This document shows, piece by piece, positions 24,465 to 40,943 of a stretch of DNA of 64,000 bases. Each line of letters starts with the position of its first letter. The stretch's first letter is position 1. This DNA comes from Mycolicibacterium madagascariense (lineage in GTDB: Bacteria > Actinomycetota > Actinomycetes > Mycobacteriales > Mycobacteriaceae): positions 4,216,001 through 4,280,000 of the forward strand of contig NZ_AP022610.1 of the NCBI RefSeq assembly GCF_010729665.1, read 5' to 3'. The notes below the pieces were generated by a model. That model worked only from the letters and a program-made list of their open reading frames with translations. It did no database searches and was not told where the DNA came from. Made by a program: the position numbers and the translations under genes.

Positions 24465-27304
24465 CCGCCCCGTTCCGCACCCCCGCGGGCGGGCGCATCG
24501 ACCGCGACACCGTCCACACGTTCGTCTTCAACGATCGCGAGCTGACCGGACACCCGGGTGACACGCTCGCCTCGGCGTTGCTGGCCCACGGTGTGCACCA
24601 GGTGAGTACCAGCGTCTCACTCGGCAGGCCCCGTGGGTTCACGGCCGCCTGGGCCGAGGACACCGGCGGGCTGGTCCAGCTGGAGCACCCGTTCCCCGAA
24701 CCCATGCTGCTCGCCACCACGGTCGAACTGTTCGACGGCCTCGCCGCCCGCGGCATACCCGGCCGGGGCCGACTCGCAGAGATCGCCGACACTGCGCAGT
24801 ACGACGCGACGCACGTGCATGCCGACGTGCTGGTCGTCGGCGCGGGTCCGACGGGTCTCGCGGCCGCGCTGACCGCGGCCCGGTCCGGCGCCAGGGTGGT
24901 GCTGATCGACGAGCAGAGCGAAGCCGGCGGGGCGCTCCTGGGCTGCACCGACTCCCTCGACGGCAGCCCCGCGCTGGAGTGGGTCGCCGACGCGGTGGCC
25001 GAACTCGACGCCCTCCCCGACGTGCTGCACCTGCAGCGCACGACGGCCTTCGGCCACTACGACGACGGCTTCGTCCTCGCGCTGCAACGTCGTACCGACC
25101 ATCTCGGCGAACTGGCCCCCGCGACGGTCAGCCGTCAGCGGGTGTGGCGGATCCGGGCGCGCCACGTCATCGTCGCCACGGGGGCCCACGAGCGTCCCGT
25201 CGTCTTCGCCGACAACGACCGGCCCGGCATCATGCTGGCCCACGCCGCGCGGACGTTCCTGCACCGCTACGGCGTCAGGGTGGGCGAGCGAGCGGTCGTG
25301 TTCACGACCAACGACAGCGCCTACCTCGCCGCGTTCGACCTCGCCGACGCGGGCGTGCAGATCGGCGCCCTCGTCGACGCGCGGCCGGACGTGTCCCCGG
25401 ACCTGTTGGCCGGCTGCCGATCCCGCGGCATCACGGTGCACCCGGGGTCGGTGGTCCGCGGGACCCGCGGCGATGCCCGGATCACCCACGCCGACGTCTC
25501 GGGCGTCGACGCCCCGGTGGCCTGCGACGTGCTGCTCGTCAGCGGCGGATGGAACCCGGCGGTGCACCTGTTCAGCCAGGTGCGCGGCCGCCTGCGCTAC
25601 GACGACGTCCTGGGTGCGTTCCTACCGGGCGAGACCCTCGACGGGGTGAGCGTGGCCGGAGCGGCGACGGGACTCCTCGAGCTACCGGGCTGTCTGCGCA
25701 GCGGGCGCGAGGCCGCGCAGTCGGCCATGACGGAGCTGGGCTTCACCGCTCCCGCCACGCCACTGGCCGGCGAGCGGGACCCGGTGCGCACCCCCGGCGT
25801 CCCCGCGGTGCTGTGGTACGTCCCCGACTCACTAACGGCGACAACGCAATTCGTCGACGTGCAGCGCGACGCCACGGTGGCCGACCTCGTCAGGGCGGTG
25901 GGTGCGGGCATGCGGTCGATGGAGCACATCAAGCGCTACACGACCATCGGCACCGCCCACGACCAGGGCAAGACCTCCGGCGTGGTCGCGTCCGGCATCA
26001 CCGCCGAACTGCTCGGCACGCGGCCGGAGGCCATGGGCGTCACGACGTTTCGGCCGCCGTACACGCCCGTGGCGTTCGCCGCGCTCGCCGGCCGCAGCAG
26101 GGGCGCGATGTACGACCCGGAGCGGGTCACCGCGCTGCACGACTGGCACGTGGACCACGGCGCGGTCTTCGAGGACGTCGGCATGTGGAAGCGGCCGCGG
26201 TACTACCCGCGCACCGGTGAATCCATGGCAGAAGCCGTGTTACGCGAATGCGCGTCGGTCCGCGGCGGGGTCGGCATCCTCGACGGGTCGACCCTCGGCA
26301 AGATCGACGTGCAGGGCCCCGATGCCGGCGAGTTCCTGGACCGGCTCTACACCAACGTCATGAGCTCGCTCGCGGTCGGGATGATCCGCTACGGCGTGAT
26401 GTGCGGCGCCGACGGCATGGTGATCGACGACGGCACCGTCATGCGGTTGGCGTCCGACCGGTTTCAGGTCTTCACCACGACCGGCGGGGCCGCCCACGTC
26501 CTGGACTGGATGGAGGAATGGCTGCAGACCGAGTGGCCGCATCTTCGGGTCCGCCTCACCTCGGTGACCGAACAGTGGCACACCTTCCCCGTGGTGGGCC
26601 CAAGGTCGCGCGACGTCGTCGGCGCAGTGTTCGGCGACCTCGACGTCGCCAACGACGCGTTCCCGTTCATGGCCTGGCGCGACACCTCGCTGGACGGCGT
26701 GCACGTGCGCATCGGGCGGATCAGCTTTTCCGGCGAGCTCGCCTACGAGGTCAACGTCATGGGCTGGTACGCAAAGGCCCTGTGGGAGAAGCTGATCGGC
26801 GCGGGCGAGCCGTATGGCATCACGCCGTACGGCACCGAGACGATGCACGTGCTGCGCGCCGAGAAGGGCTACCCGATCATCGGGCAGGACACCGACGGCA
26901 CGGTGACCCCGCAGGACCTGGGGATGGACTGGGTCGTCTCGAAGAAGAAGGCCGACTTCATCGGCAAGCGGTCGTTCACCAGGAGCGCGAACCTCGACCC
27001 GCTGCGCAAGCAGTTCGTCGGACTGCTGCCCGTCGACGCCGAGACGGTGCTGCCGGAGGGCGCTCAGATCATCGAGTCCACCGCCGACGGCGTCGTTCCG
27101 CCCCCTCCCGTGCCCATGCTCGGGCACGTCACCTCCAGCTACCGCAGCGCCGAGCTGGGTCGACCGTTCGCCCTGGCCCTGGTGCAGGGCGGCCGCGCCC
27201 GGATCGGCGACACCCTGGGCGTGCCGGTGAACGGAACGCTGGTGCCGGTCGAGGTCACCGGCCCGGTCCTCGTCGATCCCGAAGGAGCCCGGCGCGATGG
27301 CTGA
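24461..27304 (+). CDS. soxA: Sarcosine oxidase subunit alpha
   Basis: 947 residues, full length. The N-terminal 2Fe-2S-ferredoxin-like segment (TFVFNDRELTGHPGDTL) is followed by an NAD-binding Rossmann motif VVGAGPTG (125-132), a pyridine-nucleotide disulphide oxidoreductase-like region, and a C-terminal aminomethyltransferase (GCV_T) domain (about 560-940, including GKIDVQGPDAGEFLDRLYTN) that transfers the methylene group to tetrahydrofolate. GTG start at 24461 in a GTGA overlap with soxD. Confidence 0.95.
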   Translation: MTAPFRTPAGGRIDRDTVHTFVFNDRELTGHPGDTLASALLAHGVHQVSTSVSLGRPRGFTAAWAEDTGGLVQLEHPFPEPMLLATTVELFDGLAARGIPGRGRLAEIADTAQYDATHVHADVLVVGAGPTGLAAALTAARSGARVVLIDEQSEAGGALLGCTDSLDGSPALEWVADAVAELDALPDVLHLQRTTAFGHYDDGFVLALQRRTDHLGELAPATVSRQRVWRIRARHVIVATGAHERPVVFADNDRPGIMLAHAARTFLHRYGVRVGERAVVFTTNDSAYLAAFDLADAGVQIGALVDARPDVSPDLLAGCRSRGITVHPGSVVRGTRGDARITHADVSGVDAPVACDVLLVSGGWNPAVHLFSQVRGRLRYDDVLGAFLPGETLDGVSVAGAATGLLELPGCLRSGREAAQSAMTELGFTAPATPLAGERDPVRTPGVPAVLWYVPDSLTATTQFVDVQRDATVADLVRAVGAGMRSMEHIKRYTTIGTAHDQGKTSGVVASGITAELLGTRPEAMGVTTFRPPYTPVAFAALAGRSRGAMYDPERVTALHDWHVDHGAVFEDVGMWKRPRYYPRTGESMAEAVLRECASVRGGVGILDGSTLGKIDVQGPDAGEFLDRLYTNVMSSLAVGMIRYGVMCGADGMVIDDGTVMRLASDRFQVFTTTGGAAHVLDWMEEWLQTEWPHLRVRLTSVTEQWHTFPVVGPRSRDVVGAVFGDLDVANDAFPFMAWRDTSLDGVHVRIGRISFSGELAYEVNVMGWYAKALWEKLIGAGEPYGITPYGTETMHVLRAEKGYPIIGQDTDGTVTPQDLGMDWVVSKKKADFIGKRSFTRSANLDPLRKQFVGLLPVDAETVLPEGAQIIESTADGVVPPPPVPMLGHVTSSYRSAELGRPFALALVQGGRARIGDTLGVPVNGTLVPVEVTGPVLVDPEGARRDG

Positions 27305-27899
27305 CGCCCTGATTCGATGCAGCCCGCTGCAGGGCTTCGGCGATGCGTTCGCCGCGATGCCGGAATCGGCGCGCGCCTGCGAGGAACCGTTCCTGACGAT
27401 GGTCGATCTGTGGGTCGACCCGTCCGGACCAGGTGGTGCGGCGGCCGGCGCCGTGCTCGGCGTGCCCGCGTTGCCGAGCCCGCCGTCGACCCTCGTCGAC
27501 GGCGTCGATGCGCAGGTGATCTGGTTGGGTCCCCAGGAGTGGCTGGTCCTCGCGCGCGACCAGACACCCGAGGAGCTGGAGACCCGGCTGCGCGAGGTGG
27601 TGTCCGCACACGGCGGCGCCGCGGTCGACGTCTCGGCCCAGCGGACCACCATCCGGCTGCGAGGCACCCACGCCCGCGACGTCCTCGCCAAGGGGTGCTC
27701 GATAGACCTGCATCCGCGGGAGTTTCGTCCGGGCGAGGCGGTGCAGACCATCCTCGGCCAGGCCGCCGTGGTGCTCGTCGCGCTGAGCGACGACGCGACC
27801 GACTACCGCATCCTCGTCAGGTCGTCGTTCGCGCGCTATCTCGCCGCGTGGTTGCTCGACGCGGCGGGCGAGTTCGCGGCCAGTCCGGGCCTTTGGTGA
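27297..27899 (+). CDS. soxG: Sarcosine oxidase subunit gamma
   Basis: 200 residues. GCV_T/YgfZ-like fold, the structural subunit that pairs with the alpha C-terminus. VDVSAQRTTIRLRGTHARDVLAKGC and a RSSFARYLAAWLLDAAGEF tail are typical. The ATG at 27297 overlaps the soxA stop by eight bases. Last gene of the operon. Confidence 0.92.
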   Translation: MADALIRCSPLQGFGDAFAAMPESARACEEPFLTMVDLWVDPSGPGGAAAGAVLGVPALPSPPSTLVDGVDAQVIWLGPQEWLVLARDQTPEELETRLREVVSAHGGAAVDVSAQRTTIRLRGTHARDVLAKGCSIDLHPREFRPGEAVQTILGQAAVVLVALSDDATDYRILVRSSFARYLAAWLLDAAGEFAASPGLW

Positions 27900-27900
27900 C

Positions 27901-27927
27901 GGTGCCGGGCGTTCGGTGGCCGGCGCC
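27901..27927 (+). terminator. Possible hairpin after soxG
   Basis: GGTGCCGG (27901-27908) can pair with CCGGCGCC (27920-27927) with one G-T wobble and an 11-base loop. Weak, without T-run. Confidence 0.3.
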
Positions 27928-27956
27928 CAGACTTAGGTGTCGGTTTTCCGCCAGTG

Positions 27957-27979
27957 ATGTCGGTGCCGTCGTGTAATCG
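27957..27979 (+). promoter_or_regulatory. RecA-independent DNA-damage promoter (RecA-NDp/PafBC type) of ada-alkA
   Basis: ATGTCGGTG (27957-27965), 8 bases, TAATCG (27974-27979). The mycobacterial RecA-NDp consensus recalled from the literature is TTGTCRGTG-N8-TAnnnT; here the first and last bases differ. The -10 ends seven bases before the GTG start, so the transcript would be leaderless. Confidence 0.55.
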
Positions 27980-27986
27980 TCGGAGT

Positions 27987-29486
27987 GTGCACGAAGACTT
28001 CGACCGCTGCTACCGCGCCGTCCAATCCAAGGACGCCCGGTTCGACGGCTGGTTCGTGACCGCCGTGCTCACCACGGGCATCTATTGCCGGCCGAGCTGT
28101 CCCGTGCGCCCGCCCTTCGCCGAGAACGTCCGGTTCTACGCCACCGCGGCGGCCGCCCAGCGGGAGGGTTTCCGCGCCTGCAAGCGATGCCGGCCCGACG
28201 CGTCCCCCGGATCTCCGGAGTGGAACGTCCGCAGCGACGTGGTCGCCCGCGCCATGCGCCTGATCTCCGACGGCACGGTCGACCGCGAGGGCGTCACCGG
28301 GCTCGCCGCGCACCTCGGCTACACGACGCGTCAGCTGGAACGGTTGATGCAGGCCGAGGTGGGTGCCAACCCGCTGGCGCTCGCGCGCGCCCAGCGCTCG
28401 CACACCGCGCGCGTGCTCATCGAGACCACCGATCTGCCCTTCGGAGACGTCGCCTTCGCCGCGGGGTTCTCCAGCATCCGGCAGTTCAACGACACCGTCA
28501 GGGCAGTGACCGCGATGACGCCGACGGACCTGCGGCGACGCGCTCGGGCCCGTTACGGCGTGGGGCCGGCGGGACGTTCGGGCTCGGTGACGCTGCGGCT
28601 CCCCGTCCGGGCTCCGTTCGCCTACGAGGGGCTCTTCGGACACCTGGCCGCCAGCGGTGTCCCCGGGGTCGAGGAGTTTCGCGACGGCGCCTACCGTCGG
28701 ACGCTGCGGCTGGCGTCGGGCCACGGCATCGTCAGCCTCACACCGCAGCCGGACCACGTGCGCTGCGACCTCATCCTCGACGACTTCCGCGACCTCGCCA
28801 CGGCGATCTCCCGATGCCGTCGGCTCCTCGACCTGGACGCCGATCCCGAAGCCGTCGTCGCCGACCTCGGGGCGGACCCGCACCTCAAGGCGTTGGTCGA
28901 CAAGGCGCCGGGACAACGCATTCCGCGGACGGTTGACGAGTCGGAGCTCGCGCTGCGGGTCGTCATCGGACAGCAGATCTCGGTCAAGGCGGTGCGGACC
29001 CACGCGGGGCGCCTCGCCGAGGCGTACGGCTCGCCTCTCACCGACCCCGTCGGCGGTCTGAGCCGGGTCTTCCCCAGCGTCGCGCAGCTCGCCGACATTG
29101 ATCCGGCCCACCTCGCATTCCCCAAGTCCCGGCAGCGCACGTTCGTCGCGCTGGTCCGCGCCCTGGCCGAGGGCGACGTCGTCCTGGATCCGGGCTGCGA
29201 CTGGGATCGGGCGCGCGCTCAGCTGCTCGCCGTGCCGGGCATCGGGCCGTGGACCACCGACGTCATCGCCATGCGCGGTCTCGGCGATCCGGATGCCTTC
29301 CCCGTCACCGACCTCGGGGTGCTGGCCGCGGCCAAGATCGTCGGCCTGCCCGCCGAACCCAAGGCGCTCACGGCACACAGCGCAGCCTGGCGACCGTGGA
29401 GAGCCTATGCGACGCAACATCTTTGGACCGCCTTGGAGCACGAAGTCAACGAGTGGCCGCCACGGGCCACCAGGAAGGAGTCGTGA
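27987..29486 (+). CDS. alkA: Bifunctional Ada methyl-phosphotriester sensor/AraC regulator fused to AlkA 3-methyladenine DNA glycosylase
   Basis: 499 residues. The N-terminal Ada domain has the zinc Cys set YCRPSC (Cys34, Cys38) and CKRC (Cys65, Cys68); Cys38 would accept methyl groups. An AraC-type DNA-binding domain (about 85-185, AGFSSIRQFNDTVRAVTAMTP) follows, then an AlkA glycosylase domain with helix-hairpin-helix VPGIGPWTTDVIAMR and catalytic Asp442 (FPVTDLG). It removes alkylated bases and probably activates its own expression. Equivalent to Rv1317c. GTG start 27987; its TGA overlaps the ogt ATG as TGATG. Confidence 0.93.
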   Translation: MHEDFDRCYRAVQSKDARFDGWFVTAVLTTGIYCRPSCPVRPPFAENVRFYATAAAAQREGFRACKRCRPDASPGSPEWNVRSDVVARAMRLISDGTVDREGVTGLAAHLGYTTRQLERLMQAEVGANPLALARAQRSHTARVLIETTDLPFGDVAFAAGFSSIRQFNDTVRAVTAMTPTDLRRRARARYGVGPAGRSGSVTLRLPVRAPFAYEGLFGHLAASGVPGVEEFRDGAYRRTLRLASGHGIVSLTPQPDHVRCDLILDDFRDLATAISRCRRLLDLDADPEAVVADLGADPHLKALVDKAPGQRIPRTVDESELALRVVIGQQISVKAVRTHAGRLAEAYGSPLTDPVGGLSRVFPSVAQLADIDPAHLAFPKSRQRTFVALVRALAEGDVVLDPGCDWDRARAQLLAVPGIGPWTTDVIAMRGLGDPDAFPVTDLGVLAAAKIVGLPAEPKALTAHSAAWRPWRAYATQHLWTALEHEVNEWPPRATRKES

Positions 29487-29989
29487 TGGCGACGCTGCAA
29501 TACCGGACGATGGACAGCCCGGTCGGGCCGCTGACCCTGGCGGGCACGGACGGTCGACTGCAACATCTGCGCATGGTCGACCAGACGTATGAACCGAACC
29601 GTGACGGGTGGGAGGCCGACGATTCCGTCTTCGACGACGCCGTCGCACAGCTACGGGCGTACTTCGCCGGCGAGCTCACCGAGTTCGACCTCGACCTCGA
29701 CCTGGTTGGCACGGACTTTCAGCGTCGGGTGTGGGCGGCGCTGCTGACGATTCCCTACGGCGAGACCCGTTCCTATGGCGTCATCGCCGCCCAGCTCGGA
29801 TCCCCCGGCGCCTCCCGCGCGGTGGGATTGGCCAACGGCCACAACCCCATTGGCATCATCGTTCCGTGCCATCGGGTCATAGGAGCCAACGGCAGCCTCA
29901 CCGGATATGGCGGCGGACTGGCGAAGAAGCGTCAACTCCTGGACATGGAGAAGAATCGGACGAACCCGGTGTCGACCTTGTTCGACTGA
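29486..29989 (+). CDS. ogt: Methylated-DNA--protein-cysteine methyltransferase
   Basis: 167 residues from ATG 29486, with AAGGAG seven bases upstream. It removes methyl from O6-methylguanine by suicide transfer to Cys128 in IVPCHRVIG. The helix-turn-helix RSYGVIAAQLGSPGASRAVG with the Arg finger is intact. It is translationally coupled to alkA, forming a two-gene adaptive-response unit. Confidence 0.95.
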   Translation: MATLQYRTMDSPVGPLTLAGTDGRLQHLRMVDQTYEPNRDGWEADDSVFDDAVAQLRAYFAGELTEFDLDLDLVGTDFQRRVWAALLTIPYGETRSYGVIAAQLGSPGASRAVGLANGHNPIGIIVPCHRVIGANGSLTGYGGGLAKKRQLLDMEKNRTNPVSTLFD

Positions 29990-30023
29990 CCGCTAGCGCG
30001 GAATATGAATACCTCTGGAAATG

Positions 30024-30056
30024 CCAAAGGCCCCCAATTGTATTGGGGGCCTTTGG
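30024..30056. terminator. Hairpin between convergent ogt and the rrn operon
   Basis: Perfect 14-bp stem (30024-30037 with 30043-30056), 5-base loop. It lies just after the 5S 3' end on minus and after ogt on plus. Confidence 0.75.
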
Positions 30057-30067
30057 ACTTCAAAGGG

Positions 30068-30182
30068 TGTTCGGCGGTGTCCTACTTTTCCAACCGTGTG
30101 GTTAGTATCATTGGCGCTGGTAGGCTTAGCTTCCGGGTTCGGGATGGGTCCGGGCGTTTCCCTGCCGCTGTTGCCGCCGTAA
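30068..30182 (-). rRNA. rrf: 5S ribosomal RNA
   Basis: About 115 bases. The reverse complement begins TTACGGCGGC and ends GGACACCGCCGAACA, with the conserved CCGAACCCGGAAGCTAAGCC core. Ends estimated from other mycobacterial 5S genes. Confidence 0.93.
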
Positions 30183-30339
30183 CTCTATTTTTTTTTAAGC
30201 CCCTGGTGGTGTTTTTGGTGGTGGGGTGTGGTCTGTTTGGGTTCGTGGTGTCGTGGTTGCGAGGCGACGTTGTGGTGTGTTTACACACGGTGTGTTGGTG
30301 CCGGCTGCCTTGTGGTGGGGGTGTGCCGGTGGTGTGTGT
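30183..30339. other. 23S-5S internal spacer
   Basis: About 157 bases of GT-rich (plus strand) processing spacer. No tRNA seen. Confidence 0.7.
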
Positions 30340-35476
<5,137 letters not shown>

Positions 35477-35819
35477 CAACCCACACCCAAAAGGCACAGG
35501 TGGAAATCGCAATCAGAGAAACCTGACCAAGCAACCAGTCCTAAAACCGGCAAGATAAAACAAACCACCCCCACACAGGAAGACGGGGAGTCCCCCACGA
35601 GGATGGCCAAACAACAAACAAAAACCACCAAACACACTATTGAGTTCTCAAACAACACACCCGGATTTCAGGCAACCCTGCCACTGTACGTCGTAGCGGG
35701 GACTTCGTCAATCCTCGTCCAGCCGGTCTAGGACCGGGGCCGTAGGCACTGGGTAAACCCTAGCCGACGATTGCGCATACTCCAAAACCGCACGCCAGGG
35801 GCGCATTTTGGCCGAAAAG
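35477..35819 (-). promoter_or_regulatory. rrn leader and promoter region
   Basis: This is a 343-base gap between murA and 16S. On minus, a clear promoter is TTGACG (35711-35706), 17 bases, TACAGT (35688-35683). A second candidate further upstream is TTGGAG-17-TAGGGT near 35785-35757. Downstream, TTTGAGAACTCAATAGTGTG (around 35660-35637) is the conserved mycobacterial rrn leader/antitermination element. No gene seen. Confidence 0.75.
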
Positions 35820-37073
35820 CTATGTGACGCGCTCGATTTCGGCCCCGAGGCTCACCAGGTTCTCGACGAACAGCGGATACCCGCGGTCGATGTGGAACAC
35901 GTCGTGCACCTCGGTGTCGCCGTCGGCGACGAGCCCGGCCAGGACCAGACCGGCGCCGGCGCGGATGTCGGACGCCCACACCGGTGCGCTCGACAGCTGC
36001 GGTATCCCCCTGACGACGGCGTGGTGACCATCGGTCCGCGCGTCGGCGCCGAGCCGGATCATCTCCTCGACGAACCGGAACCGCGCCTCGAAGACGTTCT
36101 CGGTGATCATCGATGTGCCGTCGGCGATCGACGCGAGGCCGATCGCCATCGGCTGTAGATCCGTCGGGAATCCGGGGAAGGGCAGCGTCGCCATGTTGAC
36201 GGCCCTGGGCCGGTCGTACTGGACGATGCGAAAGCCATTGTCGTGCTGGGTGACCGTGGCCCCCGCGTCGTGCAGCTTGTGCAGGACCAACTGCAGGTGC
36301 TGCGGATCGACCCCGGTGACCGAGATGTCACCGCGCGTCATGGCGGCGGCGATCCCCCACGTCGCGGCGACGATGCGATCGCCGATGACGCGGTGCTCGG
36401 TCGGGTACAGGCGGTCGACGCCGGTGATGGTCATGGTCGAGGACCCGCCGCCGGAGACCTGCGCGCCCATCTGGTTGAGCATCTCGCACAGGTCGACGAC
36501 GTCGGGCTCCCGCGCCGCGTTGTGAATGGTCGTGACGCCCTCCGCCAGCACCGCCGCCATGAGGATGTTCTCGGTCGCGCCGACGGAGGGGAACTCCAGC
36601 TGGATCTCCGCGCCGCGCAGGTGGTCGGCCTCCGCGACCACGCAGCCGTGCTCGATGTTGCAGCGCGCACCCAGCTGGCGCAGGCCGGCCTGATGCATGT
36701 CCAACGGCCGCGAGCCGATGGCGTCCCCTCCCGGCAGCGCCACCTTCGCCTTCTTACATCGGCCGACGAGCGGGCCGAGGACGCACACCGACGCCCTGAA
36801 CTGGCGCACGGCGGCGAAGTCCGCGTCGTACTTGAGCTCGTCGGGTGAGGTGATGCGCACGACGTCGCCGTCGAGTTCGACCGTCGCGCCGAGACCGCGC
36901 AACACCTCCGCCATCAGCGGGACGTCGAGGATGTCAGGGCAGTTCGTGATGGTGCTCGTACCCTCGGCCAGCAGCGCTGCGGCCATCAGCTTGAGCACGC
37001 TGTTCTTCGCGCCGCCGACTGCGACTTCGCCAGCTAACCGAGTACCGCCGGTCACCACGAATCGCTCACTCAC
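35820..37073 (-). CDS. murA: UDP-N-acetylglucosamine 1-carboxyvinyltransferase
   Basis: 417 residues, first committed step of peptidoglycan synthesis (PEP + UDP-GlcNAc). [19 protein letters not shown] with Lys23-Asn24 is present. The active-site loop reads [11 protein letters not shown], with Asp117 at the position of the fosfomycin-target Cys, as in M. tuberculosis, so intrinsic fosfomycin resistance is expected. GTG start 37073. It lies directly upstream of the rrn operon, the usual rrnA arrangement, and read-through may feed rrn. Confidence 0.96.
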   Translation of the reverse strand: MSERFVVTGGTRLAGEVAVGGAKNSVLKLMAAALLAEGTSTITNCPDILDVPLMAEVLRGLGATVELDGDVVRITSPDELKYDADFAAVRQFRASVCVLGPLVGRCKKAKVALPGGDAIGSRPLDMHQAGLRQLGARCNIEHGCVVAEADHLRGAEIQLEFPSVGATENILMAAVLAEGVTTIHNAAREPDVVDLCEMLNQMGAQVSGGGSSTMTITGVDRLYPTEHRVIGDRIVAATWGIAAAMTRGDISVTGVDPQHLQLVLHKLHDAGATVTQHDNGFRIVQYDRPRAVNMATLPFPGFPTDLQPMAIGLASIADGTSMITENVFEARFRFVEEMIRLGADARTDGHHAVVRGIPQLSSAPVWASDIRAGAGLVLAGLVADGDTEVHDVFHIDRGYPLFVENLVSLGAEIERVT

Positions 37074-37143
37074 GCGGCTCAGTGTAAACAGCGCACGCGC
37101 TCAGGGTCTGTTTCGCGCACACTGCCCCGGGTACCGTCGAGCC

Positions 37144-37719
37144 ATGGCCGTCCACCTGACCCGCATCTACACCCGAACCGGCGACGACGGGTCCACCGGC
37201 CTGAGCGATTTCAGCAGGGTGTCCAAGAACGATCCCCGTCTGGAGGCATACGCCGACTGCGACGAGGCCAACGCCGCGATCGGCGTCGCCGTCGCCACGG
37301 GCAACCCCGACGAGAAGCTCCTCCGGGTGCTGCGCCAGATCCAGAACGACCTCTTCGACGCGGGCGCCGACCTGTCGACGCCGGTCGTCGAGAACCCCGA
37401 ATTCCCTCCGCTGCGGATCACCCAGGAGTACATCGACCGGCTCGAGTCGTGGTGCGACGAGTTCAACGAACCGCTGCCCGCGCTGACGTCGTTCATCCTT
37501 CCCGGGGGCACGCCGCTGTCCGCGCTGCTGCACGTCGCGCGGACCGTGGCCCGGCGCGCGGAGCGCTCGGCCTGGCGCGCGGTCGACCACCACGGCGATT
37601 CGGTCAGCGTGCTGCCGGCGAAATACCTCAACCGGCTGTCGGACCTGCTGTTCATCCTGTCCCGCGTCGCGAACCCCGAGGGCGACGTGCTGTGGCAACC
37701 GGGCGGGTCGACCCGCTAG
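37144..37719 (+). CDS. PduO-type ATP:cob(I)alamin adenosyltransferase
   Basis: 191 residues from ATG 37144. Makes adenosylcobalamin. N-terminal TRIYTRTGDDGSTGLSD is the ATP-binding motif; the C-terminal helix FILPGGTPLSALLHVARTVARRAER is the second family signature. It matches Rv1314c in position beside murA and divergent from it. The product would supply methylmalonyl-CoA mutase, the partner of the epimerase at 17160. Confidence 0.92.
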   Translation: MAVHLTRIYTRTGDDGSTGLSDFSRVSKNDPRLEAYADCDEANAAIGVAVATGNPDEKLLRVLRQIQNDLFDAGADLSTPVVENPEFPPLRITQEYIDRLESWCDEFNEPLPALTSFILPGGTPLSALLHVARTVARRAERSAWRAVDHHGDSVSVLPAKYLNRLSDLLFILSRVANPEGDVLWQPGGSTR

Positions 37720-38162
37720 GTCGGCCGCCGGCGGGCGCGTGGTGACGGGCGCGATTCCAGCCACGACGTGAACGCCGTCAGTGCCGCGCGGTCGAGGGCG
37801 ATCTCGTAGCCCCGGCGACTGTCCGGATCGGTGTCGCGCAACTCCAGGACCACGATCTCGGCGCTCATGATGTCGAACTCGTCGCCGCGGGGCGAGCGGC
37901 GCGACACCACTTCGATGCCCCGCCGCGACAGCCGGCGGTCTGGCCACCACCGCAGACTCGACAGCCGATAGAACCCGGCCTCGCCGCCGCGGTAGCGCAC
38001 CACGCCGTGGCGCCATCCGTGACCGCCGACCGCGGGGGCGTCCCGCAGGATGGCGGCGGAACCGCCCACCTGCCGCAACTTCCACAACCGGTAGGTCAGC
38101 GCACCGACGACCGCCAGCAGCACGCCGACCAGCGCGACCATGATCATCATGGACGCGCTCAT
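37716..38162 (-). CDS. DUF2550 membrane protein (Rv1312-like)
   Basis: 148 residues. One N-terminal transmembrane helix (MMIMVALVGVLLAVVGALTYRLW), then a soluble domain with GWRHGVVRYRGG and FYRLSSLRWWPDRRLSRRG. It sits 7 bp after atpC, so it is likely the last gene of the atp operon. Function unknown. Its stop overlaps the 3' end of the adenosyltransferase gene by four bases. Confidence 0.8.
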   Translation of the reverse strand: MSASMMIMVALVGVLLAVVGALTYRLWKLRQVGGSAAILRDAPAVGGHGWRHGVVRYRGGEAGFYRLSSLRWWPDRRLSRRGIEVVSRRSPRGDEFDIMSAEIVVLELRDTDPDSRRGYEIALDRAALTAFTSWLESRPSPRARRRPT

Positions 38163-38169
38163 GGCCGGC

Positions 38170-38535
38170 TCAGTCGAGTTCGCCTAGGGCGCGCAGTCGC
38201 GCCCTGCCCCACGCTGCCGTGCGCTCGTCGTCGGACTCGGAATCCTGCTTGGCCTCGTCGGCGTTGATCTCCGACTCGAGCTCGGCGTTCTCGACGAGGA
38301 TGCGTACCGCCTCGTCGGTGACGGACAGGAATCCCCCGTCGACGGCGATGCGCAGATCGTCCTCGCCCTCGCGCTCGACGCGCACCATGGCGTCGTCGAC
38401 CAGTTGGGCGACCAGCGGGATGTGCCGCGGCAGGATGCCGATCTCGCCAGCCGTGGTGCGGGTGAACACGAATGTCGCGTCACCCGACCACAATTCGCGT
38501 TCGACCGCGACGATCTCGACGTGCATCTCAGCCAC
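38170..38535 (-). CDS. atpC: ATP synthase epsilon subunit
   Basis: 121 residues from GTG 38535 ([16 protein letters not shown]). N-terminal beta-sandwich with [16 protein letters not shown] and [11 protein letters not shown], followed by a short helical tail. It is the regulatory subunit of F1. The start is three bases after the atpD stop. Confidence 0.93.
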   Translation of the reverse strand: MAEMHVEIVAVERELWSGDATFVFTRTTAGEIGILPRHIPLVAQLVDDAMVRVEREGEDDLRIAVDGGFLSVTDEAVRILVENAELESEINADEAKQDSESDDERTAAWGRARLRALGELD

Positions 38536-38538
38536 GGG

Positions 38539-40919
<2,381 letters not shown>

Positions 40920-40943
40920 CTGTCTCCCAGACCTCTCCGGTCC

